Assembly (NCBI GenBank): GCA_007570785.1
Contig: ML660774.1
Coordinates: forward strand, 4,500,201-4,564,200
Source: Antilocapra americana
Taxonomy: Eukaryota > Chordata > Mammalia > Artiodactyla > Antilocapridae
Reading direction: 5' to 3'
DNA length: 64,000 bases
The notes under the pieces are model-generated. The model saw nothing but the letters and a program-made list of their open reading frames with translations. It did no database searches and had not been told where the DNA came from. The number at the start of each line of letters is the position of its first letter. Within the stretch, counting starts at the first letter, position 1. Position numbers and translations under genes: made by a program. This document shows, one piece after another, positions 45,301 to 57,967 of the stretch.

Positions 45301-47351
45301 ATCTAACCAATGTCTGTGCACTGAGCTCTGGGGCTATGCCTCTTTTGGTCTAGACTTGTCCTTCTGCTCTCACACCTTGATTCCTTGTCATGCCTTTTTG
45401 GCCGTGACATTGCCCTGTTTAAGACACGTAGATCCATTGTTGTCCTGAAGAAGGACACACATTCTCTATTTGCCTTATGGTTTTTTCTCTGTGTGTTCTA
45501 CTTCTCTAGGCTGTTCTAGCCCAGAAATTTGAAATTAGACTCATAAGCCTGATTAGATACAATTTAGACATTTTGAATACTTCTTCCGTGATGCTGTCTA
45601 TTTCATACTGCCTCACAGAATCTGTTTCACTACCAGTGATGACAGGATTGATTGATCACCAAGTTGAGTGGTAACTTGTATTATCCATTGTAGAATCTCC
45701 CTTTGCATGTGTTCTTGCAGATAATAAAGTACTTTTTTTAAAGTTGATGTCTATGCTGATTGGTAATTGTCTGAAAAGTCTAAGGAAATGTGTTCTCTCA
45801 GCAACGCTATTGTAATACTGAAGCAATATGTGTACAATCAGCACATTTACTCTCTGATAATATCTTATCTTTAAGGGGAAAATTCATAAAGATAATAGGA
45901 TAATCTTGTCATCTGAAATACCTTTTTTCCTTTGAGTCAAAATCTTTTTTTCCCTTGGTTTCCTAGAGAATGTCATCCTCAGATCATTGTCATCATTGTT
46001 TTACAGAACCAACCTTTGGAGGTTTGCCAAGCAATAGTATTTAACCAAATTTTAAAACTACATGAGGAAATACAATTATAGTTTATAATTAGCCATGGAG
46101 TGTAGTTTTAATATTGAGGTTCATAGGCGTTTACAAATAAATATTTGCTATTGTTGTTTAAATTTAAGATATATTTGAATCCTCTGATGGGCATACACTA
46201 AAATCCTTAAAATGTAACTATGATGGTTCCAGTGATAAGCGATTGAAATTTGCACAGCCACCTGTTGTAACTAACAGTGTTATGATTTTACTGGTATCTT
46301 CAAGTGTATTCAATCACAGCGCTATGAAGCCAGTCTTGGGTGGAGTCATCAGCCGTGTTACATTTCTACCCACTTCCACCACCTCCGCATCGTAGCAGAC
46401 CTTGTTGGTCTGCTGGCCCCATCCTTTTGATCTGTCAGTACATCTTGCAAAGTTTTGAAGCTTTTCCCAGGCCTCTGTCCCCCTTGCCATATGATTAAGC
46501 TGTCATTATTCATTGTATCTGATTTAACAGAGCTTGTTTATTGTCCAGATTCATTCACATCTGTGTGCCATAACCCCACATCCTTACCAGATTTCTCACT
46601 ATTTCCCAAGTAAATTGTTTAGACTCAAATCTTTGTCTCAAGGTTTGCTTCTGGAAAAACCCAAGGTAAGACACCCATTCTTGTTCCTGACATACTGAAC
46701 TGTTGGCCAAATTTCAAAGAATGGATCTATTTTATCTTCGTATCTGTTCTTACAAGGAACACCATCCTTCCCCCCTCCTTCTCTCTCTGGCTAACAAGTA
46801 TCCATCTTCATTTTTAATACTTAGGTTTATGTCTAATATATATATAGCAGAAAGTGGTTCTATAAAGTCTGTTATTTTTAAAGACATATTTTGACTTTTT
46901 TCTTTCTTTTTATTGCATTTAATGTGTTTCTCTAATCCTCTAGCTTTTCAATACTTCATTTCTTAAAGGCAGGTAACCATTTTCAACTTTTGCCCTTGTA
47001 TTCTTGTGGAATTTGCCTCCTAATTACACGACAATATTAGTGTTTCTTGATTATTAGATATTTGTCATTGACTCTGCATTTCCAAAATTGGAAGAGAATG
47101 ATTTCACTTTCTTCACTGGCATGGTACCACATAGATTCACAGATATTTCTGTCTCCCAGTTCTCCTAATATATATGATAATCTTAGTTAAATAAATATTC
47201 ATTGTTTGCATTAGTTAGACATCATTGGCAGAACTGTGCTATTATGATTTTTCTTTATCCTACAAATTCAGTTTCCCTTGCAAACTAATAACTATCCTAA
47301 ATTTTGAAAATCCTGGTTAACTTAATTAGAATTTTCTGCTCTGTGAAAAAA
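45301..47351. other. Spacer with a possible old LTR end
   Basis: The text at 46500-46676, ending CTTCTGGAAAAACCCAAGG, resembles the 3' end of an old mammalian LTR but is too diverged to assign. No gene or exon recognised. Confidence 0.35.
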
Positions 47352-47752
47352 AAATTAAGAGAATAAAAAGACAAGCTTTAACTCAGACGGGGTTAAATAT
47401 TTGCAAAATAAATTATCTCATAGAAGAATGACATCTAAAATATACCAAAAAATAATAATAAAAGCTCTTAAAACTTATCAGTGAAACAAATAACTCAATT
47501 TAAATATGGGTAAAAGATGCTCAACTCATATGTAATTAAGGAATTATACATTAAAATAATGAGATACCATCGCACTCCTATTAGAATGGACGAAATCCAT
47601 GACACTGATAACACCAAATGCTGAGAAGAACATGGATCAACAGGAACACTCACTTGTTACTGGTGGGGATACAGAATGTTCAGCCACTTTAGAAGAGAGT
47701 TTAGCAGTTGCTTTCAAAACTAAACATACTCTTAACATACAAAATTTTGGTT
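47352..47752 (+). mobile_element. Old L1 ORF2 C-terminal fragment
   Basis: AATATTTGCAAAATAAATTA, ATGGGTAAAAGATGCTCAAC, AATGAGATACCATCGCACTC and AACACCAAATGCTGAGAAG match L1 ORF2 near its 3' end. Frames are destroyed. Confidence 0.82.
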
Positions 47753-48600
47753 GATTTTCTATTTAGTATCATTAATTCAACCACAAACTCTCTCATTACA
47801 CGTAAATATTTAGATATCCTGTCAGTTTCTTCATCTTGAAGAAATTTGTCTCTCCATATTCTTAGACATGATTGATAGTTTGGTTAGGTATACAATCTAG
47901 GTTATACATAATGTTTTCATTAAAAATTTCAAGACATTATTTCTCTTTCTTCCTCTCTGTCAGTCTCTTCCTCTCTTTCTCCCTCCCTTGAAAGTATATA
48001 TAGCATGATCTTATTTGCTACTGATTTTCTGAAATTTTGAAATTTCCTTGTACTAAGTCTGATGATTGTGAATCGATGAGCACTTATAAAGTAATTTCAA
48101 CCTATAAAAATCATATCCTTTGGTTTAGGGAAAATTGATTGACTTTTTTCTTTGAAAACCCACCCTCCTCAACTTCTTCAGTTCTTCCTCCATGAATTTC
48201 ATATTACTTAAATTGTGAAATTCCTAGACATATTCTCTAATTTTTTTTTTATTTTTTGTCTTCACTTTCCATCTTTCTTGTTTTTGTTGATTTTCTCATA
48301 ACATTTTGTTTTCCAAATCTCCTACTTCAAGTATAGTGTTAGTTTCAAAAAATTTTATATCTGTATTTTTCCTCTTATAACATAAACTATTCATTTTATA
48401 CTTGAAATAACTCCTCTCACTTCTCTGAAGATGCTAATGACAGTTGATGAGTCTTGCTTTTCTCTTTTCCTTGCACGATTCCCACTTCTCCCAATATGCA
48501 TGCTTTCTTATTTTGGTCTTTGTATTCCATGTCATATATTCTCTTCAAAATCTGGAAACCTTTTGCTAGGAACTTATATCTAAGAATACAAAAAAAAAAA
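47753..48600 (-). mobile_element. Possible old LINE (L1/HAL1-like), reversed
   Basis: T-rich text such as TTGGTTAGGTATACAATCTA and CTTCAGTTCTTCCTCCATGA is compositionally and locally similar to reversed old L1 coding sequence. Weak; it could be plain T-rich DNA. Confidence 0.3.
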
Positions 48601-49389
48601 GAACTGTATGAAAACCCTGGGCACTTTGCTGAGTTGGCTGTAGTTCCCACCATAGACTGACCTGTCTGGACAGTTTCATTGCAGAGCCCCAAAGGTCATT
48701 ATTTTTCCCCCTCCCTAGAATTAGCTGGATTACTAGAGAAGGGTTTTTCAGTGAAGTTTTATGTATGCCTTGGAGCATTCTTGAAGTCAATATGTGACCT
48801 CTATCTTCTGTCATTCTGTTATCCCTAGGCTATAATCCTTCTGTTTTACCATCTCTGAAGATTAAACATATATTCTATGTGGGTGGAGGGGGTGATTATG
48901 AAGCATAGTTCTCTAGCTATGGGAGAGAAGCTGCAGATCTAACTGCTTCTTAAACAGCTTTCAAACAATTCTGCATGTACCAATTACAGGGATACTTGAA
49001 CAACCAATACCTGTTGCTTTTGGTGATTCTCTGATACAAATCAGGTGACATCGTAGCTTCCTGTACTGCGGGCATAAGGCCAAGTCTTTCAGGTCTGCTG
49101 AAGCAATTACCAATTATCCCTGTTTATGTGAGTTTATGAAAATAACAAGGAAACAGAACATCAACTTTTGACTTACTTCGGTGCAAATTCTTAGGGTTAG
49201 TTCTCCATCTTAAGCCAGAATTGATTTCACTTAACCTGTAAGGCGATTTAACTCCCAAAATTTTCCCCTGGGAGACCTCTCCTGCCATCACCTACCTTCA
49301 CGCCATCCTCCTCTGTGCTGCAGAGAATCCTGACTATTCTGGAGTCTAAAGCAGTGCTTTCGGATTTCATGTCAACTGTTGGCCTATCT
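48601..49389. other. Spacer, no feature recognised
   Basis: Ordinary single-copy sequence. Overlapping frames of 68-91 codons around 48417-48814 lie on both strands and carry no known motif. Confidence 0.4.
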
Positions 49390-49530
49390 GTCTTTATCCT
49401 CAATCTATACAAAAACCTTGAGATGAAAGCCTGTTTTTCATCCCCGTGTCTTTTTGCTTAGTCAGTGTCCAGCTCATGGTAGGCTTTCTTTATCTTTATT
49501 GAACACGTAGATGATTGAATGAAGTGTTAA
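49390..49530 (+). mobile_element. L2 LINE 3' end fragment
   Basis: CTTGAGATGAAAGCCTG, TCAGTGTCCAGCTCATGGTA and TTATTGAACACGTAGATG, then TTGAATGAAG follow the order of the L2 3' end. Confidence 0.6.
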
Positions 49531-50705
49531 GGAATCGAGAAAAAGCTAAAATAAGAGGAAGTGGGATTCAGCCACATTCTAGTTCTTAACAAGTAATTAA
49601 TAAAATCTGCTTTGCTGTCACATTTATGGGCAGTTTCATGGAAGGTGGATGTAAACAGGGGTGAAAAGAGGAATAAAGAATTTAGGTGCTTTTTACTTGT
49701 TTATGGTAGTAAAAGTCAACATGGGTCCAGAGCACTTTCTGGATTGTTTTGTGAGACTCTGATTTTTGCATCAACCTGCCAATTTGCCAAACTGTATTTT
49801 CTATTTTTTTTTTCTGTTCCCCTCCCATCTGAACAACAACAGCAAAAAGGTCCTGAATGAGTAGTTGAAAACTACTATGTATATTTGATAGTACACTATG
49901 CCTCACTGAAAGTCCTATTTATTTGTTTTAACTAATGTTCCAAGGAAAATGTGCAGACCCTCTAACATGTTGCTTGAAGGTTAAAGAGTGTGTTCATTTC
50001 ATAACCCTAAATTAATGTTCTGTGTTCATTCTAACAGAGTTGTATCTATCTCCTGAACATTTATGAAAGAAAATTCCCCTAGGAAAAATAATTCATAAAT
50101 ATCTGACCAGTCTCAACTGGATCTTTGATGTTACAACTTCACAGGGAGCTGCTTTTGGTTATGGAGGTTTCAGAAAATTTGTAGTTCAGGTTCTTAAATC
50201 ATTCACTTCAGGTTTATTGGTTCACCACTTTCGGGTCTTCATGTAAATTGAAACATTCCACTTTGAGTATTGTCAACTGAAAGAAGAAAACAAAAAGTAC
50301 AACCTGAGAGTTAAGAATTATTCATTTATTTATTTAGTTTTAGTTTTTGTTTTTTCCTTGCCTTCGCTGAGGACTGTAACCCAGGCAGGCAGCCTCTCAG
50401 ACAGTTCTGAGGCATGTTCCAAAGAAATAAATGAGGGGACAGGATTTGTAGGAATTTTTTGCTGGGTGAAAAAAGTGTAATCTAACCTCAGAAATTACTG
50501 CTAACCACACACATGCACACACACAACAGACATCTTAAGTTAATGAGTTTAGTGCTTTTCTATGTATGGGAAGATGCAAGTGTCCAGGCTTCTTGAAATC
50601 ATTCCTTTGATGTGCACTTTAACTCTTGGGGGCCAGTACCCTCTTTTCTCCAGGCTGAATTCACCTGAGGCTGTGCCATTGGGCTGCTACAATGGCAGAT
50701 GGCTT
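49531..50705. other. Spacer, no feature recognised
   Basis: AT-rich, with a short CA-rich patch at 50505-50525. No gene or repeat family recognised. Confidence 0.4.
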
Positions 50706-50930
50706 TAAGGCTTCTCAGGGGGCTCAGCAGGTACAGAATCTGCCTGTTAGAGCAGGAGATCCAAGAGATACGGGTTCAATCCCTGGGTCGGGAAGATAGA
50801 TCCTCTGGAGAAGGAAATGGCAACCCGCTCCAGTATCCTTGCGTGGGAAATCCCATGGACAGAGGAGCCTGGCAGGCTACTATCTATGGGGTTGCAAAAT
50901 GTCAGACACAGCTGAGCACAAGCGCAGCAC
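50706..50930 (+). mobile_element. Bov-tA SINE
   Basis: AAGGCTTCTCAGGGGGCTCA head, GGGTTCAATCCCTGGGTCGG B-box region, body GCGTGGGAAATCCCATGG, then GTCAGACACAGCTGAGCAC. Confidence 0.92.
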
Positions 50931-51299
50931 TAACTTATGGTTTACTGAAATGGCGGGTGACATTCATTGCCCATAGTATCGAATCTGGGAGGCCAACCTT
51001 ACCTGCTAAGCAGCGATGAGAAAAAAAATAGAATCTTCCTCATGAGGACAACGTTTTTCTAGTTCATCCCATTCTGGAGCCTGGAGCAGGGTGCCACGGG
51101 TAGAACACAGCCCAGGTAGCTCTGTGAATTTGGCATCATCTCTAGTGTTGGAGGGTAGTGACAGAGAATCAAGACCATGCTCTCTGTACCACACCTGAAA
51201 GGTCTTCTTGGTCTGAGGACTCTGGAAATAAATGAATCATCATGAAACAACCAACTGGATTGGGATACATTGATCTAAATTAGATAAAGATTTGCTATA
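50931..51299. other. Spacer, no feature recognised
   Basis: Short single-copy interval between two SINEs. Two overlapping minus-strand frames of about 62 codons have no known motif. Confidence 0.4.
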
Positions 51300-51505
51300 C
51301 CATAAAGTGATGTGGTAAATAATCCACCTGCTAGGGTGGGAGACATGAGTTCTGACAATGGGGTGGAAAGATGCCCTAGAAAAAGGCATAGCAACCCACT
51401 GCAGTACTCTTGCCTGGAAAATCCCACGGACAGAAGAACCTGGTGGGCTACAGTCCATGGGGTTTTGAAAGAGTCAGATACAACTTAGCAAATAAACAGC
51501 AATAA
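51300..51505 (+). mobile_element. Bov-tA SINE, diverged head
   Basis: GGTAAATAATCCACCTGC, then GTACTCTTGCCTGGAAAATC, GAACCTGGTGGGCTACAGTC and an ACTTAGCAAATAAACAGCAA tail. Confidence 0.88.
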
Positions 51506-51889
51506 CAAAATGATATCTCAGCTGGTGCTCATTAAGAAGGCCTTGGTGCCTTTCTCCCCCAGGAGTGCCTCAAGTCTTGGTTTTATATCTATACGTCTTG
51601 GTTTTCCCCTCTCTTAATTTTGGCTTTCCTACTTCTCTGATTCTTTACATCTACTCAGAGTCTGATCAAATTTTAAGGATAAAAAATGCTGTGAATTTGT
51701 TCGCTGCTCTCCTGTCCATTCTCTGGCCAGTGATCTCTGTAACTCCTATTCCTTCTCCCAGATCTGCTGAGCTGAACACTCCTGATAATTGCACTGGGTC
51801 CCTTCCCACGCTGTGCTCTTACTCCATTGTTCATGCTATCATTTATGTGATTTTTAAAAACTTCTAATTACAATGCAGATTATCTGTAG
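51506..51889. other. Spacer with a 100-codon frame of no known family
   Basis: A plus-strand frame at 51565-51867 is rich in Leu, Ile, Tyr, Ser and Pro and matches nothing I recognise. Without exon signals or homology I regard it as chance. Confidence 0.35.
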
Positions 51890-52115
51890 GATGAATGATA
51901 ACACCAATTAGCATTGAAAGATCTGCCAGCCTCTGTGAAAGCACTTTACAAACATGATCTGAAATCACTTTCAAATAATCCTTTTGTCTGCAGAGGCTGT
52001 TGTTCCTCACTATACATGAGGAAGAAAGATGAGATTCAGCAAGCTTTGGTGTTTTCCCCATAGGCACACAGTTAGAAAGTTCTAGAGGTGGAACCTGAAC
52101 CTAAGTCTACCTAGA
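51890..52115 (-). mobile_element. MIR SINE
   Basis: AGCACTTTACAAACATGATC, TATACATGAGGAAGAAAGAT and CATAGGCACACAGTTAGAAA, then GGTGGAACCTGAACCTAAGT, follow reverse-complement MIR order. Confidence 0.8.
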
Positions 52116-52798
52116 TATTTATCATGGGAGTTAGATCTTTATCAAAAGTGAAAAGGAGCGCATAATTCTATTATCTAAAAGAGAACTTTGTGATATTCTT
52201 TCTTGTTATTTTGCTTATGATAGCACATGCATAAATCTGTGTATGCACATACAGATTCATACATGACCACAAATATATTTGCATGATTTTTAAATTACAT
52301 ATCTATTTAATGGAATAATTTAATGTATATTTTTGTTTATAGCTATTCTGAAGCTTTTTGTGTGTTATTTTGTATATTTAATGAAAACAAAATAGTTTTG
52401 TGAAAATAATATCCACTACTCAAAATAATACCATTTTAACCACTCCTTTACTGGTGTTTATGTGGATTTTTTTTAATTTTTATATTCCTAACCTTTCCTT
52501 ATGAAAGAAGTGGTGGTGTGCAGGGTTTACAGTCTACCTTTTAAGGACACAGCTCAGCCTAACTCTAGGGGGCCTCCTTTGCTGTATACATTCTCTCATC
52601 AACCACCTTCATTGTTCTAGCCAAAATGGCCAGTCTCCCAGCCTGTTGTTTTCAAGGACCAGCTCCCAAGATAGTATATTCCACCAGTTCTAAATCTAAT
52701 CAGTCTTCACAAATTCATCCAGAGAAAAAGGCTAGCATCACAGCAGAGTGATGTTAGAAAGACTATTTTCCTAGAAATCAAATCCCACTCTCCACCAT

Positions 52799-52821
52799 CC
52801 CCCTTCCCCTCCCCCGCCCCC
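52799..52821 (-). other. Predicted G-quadruplex (minus strand)
   Basis: The plus strand carries four C tracts of 5, 4, 5 and 5, separated by TT, T and G. On the minus strand these are four G tracts with loops of 1, 1 and 2 bases, an ideal short-loop quadruplex sequence. The plus strand could form an i-motif. No adjacent gene start is visible. Confidence 0.75.
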
Positions 52822-53206
52822 ATCTCTCCTATTTCGGCATCTTCGTTGAGGCCAGGATTTGTCCTCTGTGGGAGCCCAGCATTAGTCAGGTCATCACTAA
52901 CTAATGTGTACCATGGGCTTAAGCAGTCAAGTCGTCAACTCCGTGGCCCCTGAAATTACTTGTTTCCTTGTTTCCAACTGCTTCCTGAAATACCACCTCT
53001 TAGGAGCAGATGCTACCTGCTTACTTTTACGTAAATTTGGATTCCGACATTAAATCCAAAAAGTATTCTTAAGTGTTGAAAGATTTGTCATGTCCAACCA
53101 GGATACCTGTAAACACTTTGCTGTCTTTAATCTGAGCTACTCAGTCCAAAGAGTGGATTTTGTCACTTCTTAAAATTACCTTTTAAAAAATAAAACAGAC
53201 CTTTGC

Positions 53207-53225
53207 TTTTTTTTTTTTTTTTTTT
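53207..53225 (+). repeat. Poly-T run
   Basis: Nineteen consecutive T's with no attached retroelement that I can recognise. Confidence 0.9.
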
Positions 53226-53939
53226 CACTAGCTAAGACTTACAGGAGGAAAAACAAGTTTCTTCAGATCTGTACTTAACTGCCTATTCTCATTTTTATGG
53301 CATTGAGGTCACTTACAGAGCTTCAAAAGTTGGAACATGCCCACACTTTTGTAGACAGCCTGACTGAAGATTTTCAAACTGAATTGTGTGATGTTTTCTG
53401 TCTCTGAGAGCACCTGAGGAATCTTGTGGGTTAGAAGAACCTTTCTAAATTGTCTGCATATCACATAAACTGCCTTTTTCCTTATTTAGAATATTTGTAT
53501 CAATATTATGAGCAGTAACAGAAAGATAATACATGTACTCCAACATACAGAAGCTTTGTATTCCTTCCTTCTCTCTCTCTGTTTCACACACACGCAACAC
53601 GCATGACAGAGTGAGAGAGATAAATATGTGAGGTGATATGTGTTAATTAACTAGATGGGAGACATTTTTTTTGCATGATGCACATATATATATCAAGTCA
53701 CCACAATATATACTTTAAATATCTTGCTTGTAAATTTTAGCACAATAAAGCTTAAAAATATTCTTTTATTCATTTTCTGTTAAAATATATTTAAATAATG
53801 GCAATATCCCTACTAGTAGGCTCCCCTTCATCTGGTTTATGACTTAATTTATTGTTAGCCTTTGATCCTTATCAACCTCTTGCCTGATAAAAATGGAAAC
53901 ACCATGTACAGCTCTTTTGAATGAAATGCCATTTGTTAA

Positions 53940-54172
53940 TATAATAATAATGCTAGTTATGATTTGCTGATCACCAAGTGCTGCTCAGAACACTTTACAT
54001 ACTCATTTAGGCCCCCTAACAGCTTTGCGGAAGTGATGTTATGACCTGATTTTACAAATCAGAAAAAAGAGTCAGGGAGGTTGAATAAACTGTTCAGTGT
54101 CACCTGATTAGTAAGAGACAAAACTATGATTTGAACCCTGAACTCTAAGAGTTTGTGCTCTTTCCACAGCTC
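53940..54172 (-). mobile_element. MIR SINE
   Basis: AGAACACTTTACATACTCAT, TTTACAAATCAGAAAAAAGA, GTGTCACCTGATTAGTAAG, ATTTGAACCCTGAACTCTAA and CTTTCCACAGCTCTCCTC match a nearly full-length reversed MIR. Confidence 0.85.
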
Positions 54173-54304
54173 TCCTCAGACTGTCTTAAATCATTACCTG
54201 ATGGCTTAAATGCAGTATTAACCCAATGCATTTATCAACAACTCATAGCAGATTTCAGTGAAAATTAGTCAACCTGAAGTTCAAGTGCTATTACACAGTT
54301 CAAA

Positions 54305-54425
54305 TTGATTCATTGCACATATTACTAAGTGAGCGTCTACTAAGAACCAGGCAATGTGCTAGTTACTAAAAATATTATGGGGAGTACAAAAAGGCATGAC
54401 CTCTAGCCTCATGATGGCGGCTATC
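54305..54425 (-). mobile_element. L2 LINE 3' fragment
   Basis: ATTCATTGCACATATTACTA, AACCAGGCAATGTGCTAGTT, then GCATGACCTCTAGCCTCATG fit a reversed L2 3' end. Confidence 0.65.
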
Positions 54426-55382
54426 TGATGTATAGGTAATACTACTCTTCCTGCATGGTTTCTTTCACCTGAGGCTTTATGATCTGAGATCATGTAAATA
54501 AGGGGAGTGTACTAGTCAAAATCTGCTGCGGCCACATTGCTCGCACCAGTTCCCATAGTCTTTGCTTCAGCTAAGTGCTCCCACTGACATTCTCCCCTAG
54601 TTGTTCTCATTCCTGAATATTAAAAAAAAAAAAGAGAGAGAGAATCTGAGCTAACTGTAAATATCCTTACGACTACTCACACCAAGCCCTGACCCATTTC
54701 TCTTCCCTACTCCATCCAGCTCATACTTAATTTTTCTGAAGTGAGACCCAGGCTTCAGTACTGTATGAATACACCCAACTGATTCCCATGGGCAGCAGCG
54801 GCCAGGGTGCTATATAGTTAACTACGATGCCACTTACAGTTTCCCATCATGAGTCCATAAAGATTCTGTAGCTGCAACAGAAATCTGGCTCAGGGTCAAA
54901 GCTCTGTCCACTGCAGTGGCCCATTTCTAGTGCCCAGACTTTCCTCTGAGTCCCTGAGCTATTGTTAACATTTCCTTTTCTGAGTTTGGTGAATTAAGTT
55001 CTACTCTGAAAGTCTTACCTAGACTGCTGGTCAGTTCAGAGACTGGATGCCTCCTGGATATTTGCATAGTCTAGGGAGGGCTTGTCTCCTGAAAAACAGG
55101 AGAAATAAGGGTATAAGGAAGCAGCAGAAACCTGAGACAATGATAATTGCTGGTAGCTTCTTGCCTGGCACTAACCACCCAGTATAATACAGGCACAGTC
55201 AGTTGTGTGTGAACATTATCATGAGTATCCAGTACTTAGGAAAACTTACTGAGGATAATGTTATTAGGCAATCCAGTGGCAAATAAACTTATGATCAGGG
55301 AGACAATTTAAATGATCAATAACAATGAAAAATACGACCATTATTTCATAGTTGTTAAATAAATATTTAACAAGTGTTAGAC
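54426..55382. other. Spacer, no feature recognised
   Basis: Contains an A-run followed by GAGAGAGAGA at about 54620-54643. No repeat family or gene recognised. Confidence 0.4.
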
Positions 55383-55582
55383 TTTTAAAGACCCTGCCTG
55401 CCAATGCAGGAGACTTAAGAGACTTGAGTTTGATCCCTGGGTCAGGAAGATCCCCTGGAGGAGGGCATGGCAACCCATTGCAGTATTCTTGCCTGGAGAA
55501 TTCCTGGACAAAGGAGCCTGGCAGCCTACAGTCCATAGAGTCACAAAGGGTCAGACAGGACGAAAGCAACTTAGCATGCACA
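55383..55582 (+). mobile_element. Bov-tA SINE, 5'-incomplete
   Basis: Begins inside the tRNA-like head (AAAGACCCTGCCTGCCAATG), then TTTGATCCCTGGGTCAGGAA, GCCTGGAGAATTCCTGGAC and TCAGACAGGACGAAAGCAAC. Confidence 0.9.
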
Positions 55583-57262
55583 AACTGGGAAGCATAGGGA
55601 AGATACAGAAAGGATGAAAGGTAAAGACCATTTTGTTTATATGATCTTCTCAAGAGGTTGGGTTTATACTGAAGAGAAGAGTGTTTGAAGCCCTTAGGGC
55701 AAGGAAGTAATGAGCAAGCATTGCTTTAAGAAATTCAGTCTTCCTTTGTTATCATTTAAATTAATTGGGGATAGATGAGAACTCAGAGAGATGAACTTTT
55801 CTTTTAATAAAATGGATAAAAATAAATGTGAAGGACACTGCATGCTAGTTGGCTAAGGGAAACCAGGAAGAAAAAGGAGGCCATAAAATACTGGATGTCT
55901 CAGAAAAATGATGCTGTCAGCAACAGAGCTAAATCCAAAGGAGGCATTTGGCAAGATCAAATGCAAGAATATGTATTTTAAAAGTCTTGCTTATGGCCTG
56001 AGGATCTAGTAAGGGCAAATCCATGATGAAATACCTGTTATCACATGAAACTAAACCACTTTAGACAGTGACATATGAAACTGACATGAAAAAACCTGAA
56101 GGAAATCTTCACAAAATTGTGTAGTGTGCAGAAAGTGGCAGGTGAATGATATTATGGTCACATAGGATAATGCATTCAGGTGAAAGAGATAAAAACTATA
56201 ATTTTAGTATGATGAGTTCTCTTATAAAGCTGTCACTTCTGCTATATAAATTTGTAGTTTCAATATTCAAGGGGTTAATTGTACCAAGTCATTGTCACCA
56301 CCTAAGAAAAGGATGTAGGAATTATTGCAAACCGCTTCCTTAAGCTAACATGACATTGAGTACCATAACCAAACAAATATTAAATGTTATTAGGGAAAGT
56401 TTAAAGAGCTACATAATATAACATATACATATAAGTTGCGATAGCTGTAGGTTTAAGTTACCTCTGGAAAAAAAATGCAAGTGATACGATAAAGATCTTT
56501 AAAAAAAAGAATAATTCTTCTGTTGGAATAAAAATGAATAAGTCAAAGCCCCAGTCAGTGAGGAAATTACTGTTTTGTGAACAGAGAAAAAGTCTGGACA
56601 ATTAAATTACTGTAAGCCATGATACAAAATATATCAGAGGGATGAAAAGGATGTTTTGATAGCACAGGGAATGAAGCAATTGATTCTTCCCCAGGTACTT
56701 AGGAGAAGATAACCAGAAGAATAAATATTTGAGTTGAAAATGAAAACTGGAATCATTTGGGTAAAAATGTGTGTCAAGAGTTCCAAGTGCAGAGAACAGC
56801 ACCTGCAAGGCTACAATGTCATGAAATCACTCAGCAGGTTTACTGAACAGTGAATTCAGGATTATTAGGACAAGGAGTAGGGGAAGAAGAAGAAGAATTG
56901 CAGGAGCCAAGATGAAGAAGGTAAAGTGAGAATAGGGAAGCTTATGTTGCTGTAACAAATACCCCCAAACCTCACTAATTCAAAACTGTAAAGATTTCTT
57001 TATCTCCTTCACAAAATAGCCATTCCAGTAAGCTTGGAGGTCTGCTCTTCGGCTTCCTCTTTCTCCACCATCTGAATGCTAAACACTGCGACAGGGGAAA
57101 AAAAGAAACCTGGCAAATCATGTATTAGAAACTCACACAAAGTAAAACATATATCTTGTTGTGTTAGCCACAGCAAGAACATGGACACACCTAACTTCCA
57201 AAGAGCAGGGAAGTGAAACTTGACCATGTACCATAAGGAAAAACTGAAAATATTGGTAAACT
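55583..57262. other. Spacer, no feature recognised
   Basis: AT-rich, with a purine-rich run around 56880-56930. Frames of up to 72 codons only. No repeat family recognised. Confidence 0.4.
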
Positions 57263-57275
57263 ATATTGATTCCTG
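57263..57275 (+). repeat. Left target-site duplication of the full-length BovB
   Basis: ATATTGATTCCTG, identical to 60800-60812. It defines the 5' limit of the element. Confidence 0.85.
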
Positions 57276-57967
57276 ACCCAGGCATGCCCATGAGTATCCA
57301 GGAGTCTCCCAGATGGAGGTGTGGGTGTGCAGTGGCCTGCTGCAGGGTCAGGGGAATGAGTGCAGCAATGCTTGCATGGGACCTTTTGAAGAAGGTTATC
57401 CTCATTACCTCCACCATAGTTTGACCTCAGGTCAAGGAACAGGGAGGGAACACAACCCCACCCATCAACAGAAAATTGGATTAAAGATTTACTGAACATG
57501 GCTCCTCCCATCAGAACAAGACCCAGTTTGCCCCTCAGTCAGTCTCTCCCATCAATAAGCTTCCAAAAGCCTCTTATCCTCCTCCATCAGACAGCAGACA
57601 GAATGAAAACCACAATCACAGAGAACTACCCAAATGGACCACAGCCTTGTCTAACTCAATGAAACTATGAGCCATGCCTTGTAGGGCCACCAAGACGAAC
57701 AGGTCATGTGGAGAGTTCTGACAAATTGTGGTCCACTGGAGAAGAGGATGGCAAACCACTTCAGCATCCTTGCCTTGAGAACCTATGAAGTGTATGAAAA
57801 TGAAAAAATGTATGACAATGAAAGATGAACTTCCCAGGTCGGTAGGTGCCCAATATGCTGCTGGGGATCAGTGGAGAAATAATTACAGAAGGAATGAAGA
57901 GATGGAGCCAAAGCAAAAATAACACCCAATTGTGGATGTGACGGGTAATGAAAGTAAAGTTCTATGC

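Larger units (their letters stand above)
52116..53939. other. Spacer with G-quadruplex, poly-T and CT/CA tracts
   Basis: Holds the C-rich block 52790-52822, a 19-T run (53207-53225), CTCTCTCTCT near 53570 and CACACACACG near 53585. No gene or interspersed repeat recognised. Confidence 0.45.

Noticed and set aside
46500..46676. Old LTR 3' end
   Set aside because: Only the last 20-30 bases resemble a known LTR end, which is too little to annotate as an element.
51565..51867. 100-codon frame
   Set aside because: Low-specificity composition, no known domain and no splice or promoter context.
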